The translations under genes and the position numbers were made by a program. From Girardinichthys multiradiatus (taxonomy: Eukaryota > Chordata > Actinopteri > Cyprinodontiformes > Goodeidae): DNA of 64,000 nucleotides. Positions within the stretch are counted from its first letter, which is position 1, and each line of letters opens with the position of its first letter. The stretch is from assembly GCF_021462225.1 (NCBI RefSeq), contig NC_061795.1, positions 4,727,001 through 4,791,000 of the forward strand. The letters run 5' to 3'. The notes below the pieces were generated by a model. It made no database searches, was not told where the DNA came from, and saw only the letters and a list, made by a program, of their open reading frames with translations. Of this stretch, positions 57,541-64,000 are shown in pieces.

Positions 57541-60088
57541 GATTTTTCTTTTACTTCGCTCAGCTGTAAAAAAAATCTTTTTTTAATCTCGGAAATTAAT
57601 TTGATTTTATTAAGTTTTAAAACTTAAAAAAGTGTAAAGTATTGGATTGACTGGAGATTTGATTTTTTTTTCCAGGGAAGAAAGTAGTTTAAGCAGGCAT
57701 AGCCAATGCCTAGATAAATAGACTTAACAATAAAACCACCTGAAAATTAGCAATTTATAGGTGTGCTCAACTCTGATTGATGCAAAACAACAAAATCCCA
57801 TGTTCTTATCATTCCCACCATCCAGACTGGGAATTTATACTGCACTGAGATATTACTCATATTTCCCATCTGGGACATGTACCGATGAGTCATAAGTTTA
57901 AACAGCATTGGGATACTGTACACCTCTGTAGTTAAGCTTAAAGCAAGCAGAGCCTACAGTGGGTGTTGGATATGTGGATGACTCTAAGAAACAAAAATCG
58001 ACTTTGATTTTCTTTTTTTATTGACAGGATTAGTTGGCAGATAGGGTGTTGGTTGGTAACCCAATCAGATACCCACGCAAGGCTCAACTCCTCAAATATA
58101 AAAGCCAGGTTTTTATGTAGGCGTCCCGTCTAACCAGCACAAGGATTGTTAATGTCAGATTCAGTGTGCACTGCTAAACATATATTGTCTATTTGTATCT
58201 TCTACTCAAGACAGGGTTCTTAACCTTAGCAATGCTTTTAAGTTTAATTAAAGACATTTTAAAATGAGAACATTTATCCATCCATATTGATATTTTGATT
58301 GTTGACAATAAACTAAAAGGTGTATTGACTAATAGACATTTTACTGCCTGTGTACTTTATTACATTTTTCTCACCAAGAATTACAATCCTCAAACTGTCA
58401 TTTTAAAAGGCCACTGAGGTCAGTCAGACATCCATTAATCTGTCAAAAATTCATCTCTTTCTCTGAGCGTATTTGTCATCTGATGACAAGAATTTTACGT
58501 ATATAAGCAACATTAAAACTGATACAGGGTTACGCTTATTTGTTTATTTAATCCCACAAATTTTCAAATTAGATGTTTTTTCTTGACCAGTATTTCTCCT
58601 CTTATTTATCCCTGTTGTATTTTCTTACCCTTAAGAAAATATTGTATACTCTTACCCTGAGCCCATTTATTTTCATCTTTCTTTGTTACATTCCTTGGTA
58701 TTGTGTTTTCCACCTCAAAATGCTGCTGGAAACGTGAAAACGTAAAGGGTATAGTAAACTATCCTGGTCTTCTAATGTTATGACTGAGGCCTGGTGCAAA
58801 TTTCACATAATTTTAAAAACTTGCATGTCCACAAAGTTGGGATGGTTAAAAGAATCAAACTACCACAATCCTGTGACTGAAAAAAAAAAACACATGGAAT
58901 GTCTCATGTATGCCATTATTTTCCTTTATTTTGGATCAGTTCAATATGGAGGAGTGGACATATAATAAGACATTAAAAGTGTAACTCACCTTTGACCATG
59001 GTTCTCATTTTAAAGTCTTTTCAGAGTGATGCACTGATACCAGAAACAAACATGAAATAACGTTAAGGTTCCTATTCTATAATTTTGGGAAAATGTGTCA
59101 TAAAACCATAAATAATTGGAAACAAACGGGTGCTTTACTGACATCTTTTGGAATTGTGAGGTGTAGATTATATGGTAAATGAAACATGAAAAAAGCTAAG
59201 CCTTCATTAAATAATAATTATACATACACACTATTCAGATACATCCATTTTATTTTTTTGATTTCCTGAAGAACCTTGTACATCCCAAGACCGTAATGAT
59301 CAAAAATGGACAATTATTTGCACTAAGCATTAATACATTTTTCACAGGTGATCTTCCCTCTGTACCATTTTATATAGTAAGTTGCTCTATATGTAGTTTG
59401 AGTCTGTGTCCTAAATGCTTAGACAGATTTGTTAATGATTGAACATATTTCCCATCACAAAATTGGATGTCTGTTTTTGGTTACAATTATGTAGGGAAAT
59501 ACACTGCCTTGGGTAAATAAACCTCCAGCATTGCTTTCCTATGCATCTGATACAGCAGCATATGTAATCACCATCTAAGCCTGGCTACCAAGGATTTTTG
59601 TTTAACATGTTGAATAAATTCATGTCAAAAATGTCACAACTCTAAAATGCCATATATTCATGTCACATATGTGCTACTGCTGGGAAATACATGTAAGTGT
59701 AACTCAAACATCACAGCAATGAGCTAATAATAACATTACATAACCTCATCATATGCTATGCAAACACTCTGTCTGCAATAATGAAGATTCACTGACCTCC
59801 AACTGAAGGCAGTCATTTTCTGACTGATTCAGCAAATGATTGACTACTTGGGGAAAATTCAGTCTGTGTATGCAGCATCTATCCTTTCTTCCCAGTTAAT
59901 CAGTCAATACCTAGTGGCTAAACGGGGGCAGATCATAAGTGAGACACACAAAGATCTGACAGAACTTCGTGTTCCACATATGTGCTTAATTTGTTCATGG
60001 TATGCCAACATATGTGGAAAGAGAAGACTATGACGGCAGCACAACTGATTAGAAGTTAAATTAAGCCACTAATGCTTTGTATAATTAA
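57541..60088. other. No gene or repeat recognised
   Basis: AT-rich sequence with homopolymers. No exon was recognised on either strand. Confidence 0.4.
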
Positions 60089-60345
60089 ATGGTAAATGGA
60101 CTGATGTTATATAGCACAACTCAAACTGCATTTACAGTAAAGCCATCAACCTACACTTACAAACATACATTTATACACCAGTTCACAAACTGGTAGGCAC
60201 AACTTGGGGTTAAGCTCCTTTCCAAGAAGTACATTGGCATTTGAGCAGAGTAAACTGGAATTGAACTCACAACTCTCTTTTCTTTTCTCCTTGATCCACA
60301 GCAGCCCCATTGGTTAAGGCAACAATAGTCTTCGTACAAAGGTCA
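60089..60345 (-). repeat. Diverged SINE-like repeat
   Basis: AAATGGTAAATGGACTG followed by TATAGCAC, CAGTTCACAAACTGG and GGAATTGAACTCACAAC resemble the widespread fish repeat 'TAAATGGTAAATGG...TATAGCGC'. The last word could be an inverted B box, which suggests tRNA origin on the minus strand. Strongly decayed. Confidence 0.45.
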
Positions 60346-63300
60346 GATGTGTCAATTTGAAAGTAAATCATGTTAGACGTTGCCTGTTAAGATTGCTCTT
60401 GTAAAAAACTCAAGATGACACTGGCACATTCAGGCTTAATGAAAACAAAAAAACAGGCCTGAACCAGAAACCAGATGTTGGCCTTATTTAACCTATAAAA
60501 ATACATAATGTTGAACACTAAAGGAACCAAATGGAAAGTTGCAGTAATTCCATTCTGCTCCTAATCCATTTGGCCTATGCCCACCAGACTGTCAGTTCAG
60601 ACTGAGGCTTTTGAAGGACTATAATACATCTATTAAAGTAGCACTGGGATTTTCTAAAGTGCTTTACTGTAGGAAAGGAAATGAATGGGTGACTACCTTT
60701 CATTAGGCATTAGACTTCTTTTCATTAGCCTCACTTACCAGCTAAAATATAGCTGGTCTTAAGAGATTTTACACAACATAAGTATCATATGCACATCATC
60801 CACAGTTCTCCATATTTTTTGTTCAACTTGGTAGAAACATACTGAAAATGGTTTATATATTGTATAATGCAACCATGCAATTTTGGCAGCCTTAGATCAA
60901 TCCTTTTTTTTTGTGAGAAATTTTCAAAAAATGACTTTAAATCTTCACTTACATGTGATTATTCAGCGTGACAGGCACACCAACAGCTGATATAGCACTC
61001 ACGCAATCAAACCAGCCCAAAAACAAACATCAAGCAGGGTAAGAAAGTTACAGGGAAAACCCTGCAGTGCCTGTCAGAAACCATTACAAAATTCTACTTT
61101 TTTTGCAAATATGGTCTAATGTCGTGCTGTGGACGTCTGTCAAAACATCAAAAATAGTGTGAATATACAAAAACTGATCAGTATCTGTAACATCTCTTAA
61201 AACCAAAGCAACAACCCTCCGCTTCACATGTCTAGTCCAGTTTTAACTGAGAGTTGCCCTACAAATCCATGTTAAGCAGAGGAACATGCTACCAGCATAC
61301 TTGCAGTCATAAACAATCCGTAATGCTTTCCTTGACACAGACATTAAGAATGTAGGGACAAAGAGACGAGTGACACTGACTGGCATTAGCATGAAAAAAG
61401 ATGCTCTGTGCTCTAAATTGACAGGTTGACGGCTATGTTATAGAGTAAATTTCTTTACAATCGGTTCATTCAGCCCTATTACAAGAAACGAAATAAGACA
61501 ATAATCATTCTCAGCCTATTCCTGTTAGATTTGTGGTAGGAGCATGCTGTAAATACCACTGCTGCTCCAGCAGACTCAACAGAGTTGTTTGCTTACATCA
61601 ACAATTATATTAAATGGTCAATTAAAAAAATGCTGACATATCTAAGCAAAAATGTCACCAAAAAAAAGTACAATTTCTGCTATATACCTGCAAAACGACC
61701 ATCTCATCTCCTAAAATATTCAGAATTACTACAAATGACAACATACTGAACACCAGGTGTCGGCTGCTCAGTCAGCTTAATCTTCTCAGTTCTGTGGCCC
61801 ATACATCCCTTTATGTGGCTGTAGTTCTCCTCATTGCTTACTTTCTAGCAGAAAGCCATGATGATGACATAAAATACAGAGATTCTTTGACCTAAAAGTT
61901 TCTGTAATTGTGTTTAATCAATAAAATTTAAATGGTTAAAAAGAAAATGTCAACCCAAATTTATTGGGATTTAATTAATTTTATGTATTTGTACCTGTCA
62001 GCAGTCCATGAGCATTTTTGCATTTTAAAAAGCAGCATGTTTATTATGAAAGTAAAGAAACAGTCAAAGGATGGTAGTAGTATTAGTAGTAGATTCACAT
62101 ATTTCATCAATATATTTCATCAGTATTACAAAACAGTAACAATGGTAGCGTTATAAACTAAAACTAAAGCGAAGGCTTCAGTTTTATGGCTCGTCTCCTA
62201 GGGAATCAGCTCACTGTCTGGGTGTAAGATGCTAGGAGCCTCCCTGCTTTTATAAATCATGCTAAAAATTAAAAGCTTTTTTTAATTACCAGTTTCTATA
62301 AAATTCATCTGGGTTACTGGTTTAACTGTGCTAACCATTTTATTATATACTTAAAATTTCCTTTTTATTCTCTTTTTACTACTTCTTTTCGTTTTTTCTT
62401 GTTACCCACATTGGGTTACATTTGTGTTTAAACAGCCATATAAATACATTTGAGCTGAGTTTATTATCATATGAATTTGTGTTGATCCCTAAGGTAAAGT
62501 CCCAAAACATAAAACAACATTTAACAAAAAGTTGTGCAAAGCTATAATTTTTGCATCTCTTAATGTGTAACATATTTCACAAGGTAATCCAGTAAAGCAT
62601 AGAGCCGCAGTTCAATAGCAAGCAACCAACTGTAACACTGGCCTCTTCCTTGCTGTACTGTTTCTCTAAAGGACAGTTATGTCATTTTATGCAAAACACT
62701 GACACTCAATCATTAAATTGGTGTTTTATGACTAAGAATAAAAAGCTGCTGGAATACAAAGAAAAATTAGATATACCCTGAAGACGTTATTAAAGTAGGA
62801 TGTTTGGTTTTCTAAGAAATGTTGCAGTATTCATAAAGAAACTGAATATGTGGCCATATTAAAAACTTTGGCAAATGCTGCACATGTAGGACAGCAGGAG
62901 GGAAATTCTTCCATGTAATCTTCACACATATTCAAACGCTAGCATGACTAATATCCTTTTGCCTGTGAGAAAGCCAACCAGCAGATCACTGGGCAGGTGA
63001 ACAACTCAAAGCGAGGAAAAGATGAAGGAGGGACAACAGCAAGAATGCACGTGCTAACGAAAGGTATCATGGAAAATCCTTAAATTTCATGTTGACCTGC
63101 TGCAGTTATAATGTAAGCACCCACAAAAACACAAAACAGCCAACAAAACTCAAAAAGCACAAAAAATCTACACAAACAATATACTTATTTTTAATAGCCA
63201 AGAGTAATTGGCATCAGTGAGAAAAACTGGAATGAGCTGCATTGCCACACGTCTGTTAATCATCTTTGGTATTCAAGATAATACCAATAAGACTGCAAAG

Positions 63301-64000
63301 TACCTGTGGGAAACTCAGTGGTCATTGACAGCAACCCCTTGCTAATTGCCAACAGTCTAGATTTAAAACCATGTAAGCTCTCAGACTATGCTAACAACCC
63401 AACCTTCCCGTTTACATGCAGTCCGAACTAAAAGCTACCTCAAAACTCTTCAAGCATCTTTAGCCAAGGACCTTACTTCTGAACCTTGTCAAACAATCAA
63501 ACAAAACTCATAATTGCCCAACAAAAACGTGCTTGTCCTCAGGGTCTAACAATGTGTAAATCACTGTGTGAGGTGAATAATCCCAGATTTTGGCATAAAT
63601 GTCTGCATTTCTTGACTGAAAGGATTTCATTTCTCATTAAAGCAGGAACTCACATATTCAAAAGTCCTTAAACCTCAAAGAAAAATGTGACAAAAACGTG
63701 TTTGATGGCAACAGTAATATAATCCATGAGTATTTCACACGGTGGGTACGCCAGCCTATATTCTATAGAACAGTGTTTATACAGGCTAGATTACATAAAT
63801 AATAATTGCTTTAAGCAAATGGCCAGAGGTGCATTTTCTTTTAAAACTACTAAACATTATTAAAAAAAACACGGCAGAATGCGAAAATTATACGTTTCTA
63901 ATGTAAAATATCACGTTTTTACAAAGATCTGCTAAAACAAACATCCAAAGAAAAAACTAGTGTTTCTGTGTAGTAAACATCCAGGTAACCTTTAAACAGC
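60346..64000. other. No gene or repeat recognised
   Basis: AT-rich with a short TAG-type triplet run near 62071..62090. If poc1 extends past the window, this would be its intron or upstream sequence, but no WD40 exon was found. Confidence 0.4.

Overview
The window looks like non-coding-rich DNA from a ray-finned (teleost) fish. The evidence is AT-rich intronic and intergenic sequence, several Tc1/mariner families with TA target duplications, Rex3- and Rex1-like LINEs, tRNA-derived SINEs, hAT and PIF/Harbinger-type MITEs and LTR elements. These families are typical of teleosts. There is no operon-like gene packing and no sign of a bacterial or viral genome. The species cannot be named from the sequence.

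Only one host gene is supported: a POC1-type centriolar protein gene on the minus strand. Its last two coding exons are at 21902..22141 and 16183..16365. They join in phase and encode the conserved C-terminal POC1 motif and coiled coil, followed by a longer tail than I recall for vertebrate relatives. A poly(A) signal lies at 16086..16091. The WD40 exons expected upstream (higher coordinates) were not recognised anywhere up to 64000, so that intron is either very long or holds exons I could not see. POC1 proteins act at centrioles and basal bodies.

Layout. 1-15.6 kb (downstream of poc1): a 5' Rex3 fragment (3.0-3.8 kb), a short LINE remnant (5.6-5.9 kb), deleted Tc1 copies (8.9, 11.3, 12.9 kb) and a Rex1-like LINE nested in another Tc1 (14.0-15.5 kb). 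16.2-22.1 kb: the terminal poc1 intron carries a stack of nested insertions. An old Tc1 is split by a younger Tc1 (exact ends 17584..20678), which is itself split by a solo LTR (18495..19957, exact 4-bp duplication). A hAT-type MITE also sits in the old Tc1. 22-34 kb: mostly unrecognised sequence with Tc1, MITE and SINE remnants and a 3' Rex3 piece (30.4-31.5 kb). 34.9-39.2 kb: a dispersed repeat split by a doubly deleted Rex3, a MITE with 22-bp inverted ends and a second solo LTR with an exact 5-bp duplication. 39.5-55.5 kb: SINEs, a non-autonomous LTR element with internal tandem repeats (44.2-46.7 kb), foldback and MITE elements, and a Harbinger-type MITE with a TAA duplication. 55.5-64 kb: almost nothing recognisable.

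Every transposase and reverse transcriptase seen is broken by stops, frameshifts or internal deletions, so the region reads as a graveyard of decayed mobile elements around one gene end. I found no convincing novel biological system. The most informative structures are the nested insertions, which give a relative dating, and the unusual tail of the POC1 protein. Family names for repeats come from memory of teleost repeats and were not checked against a database.
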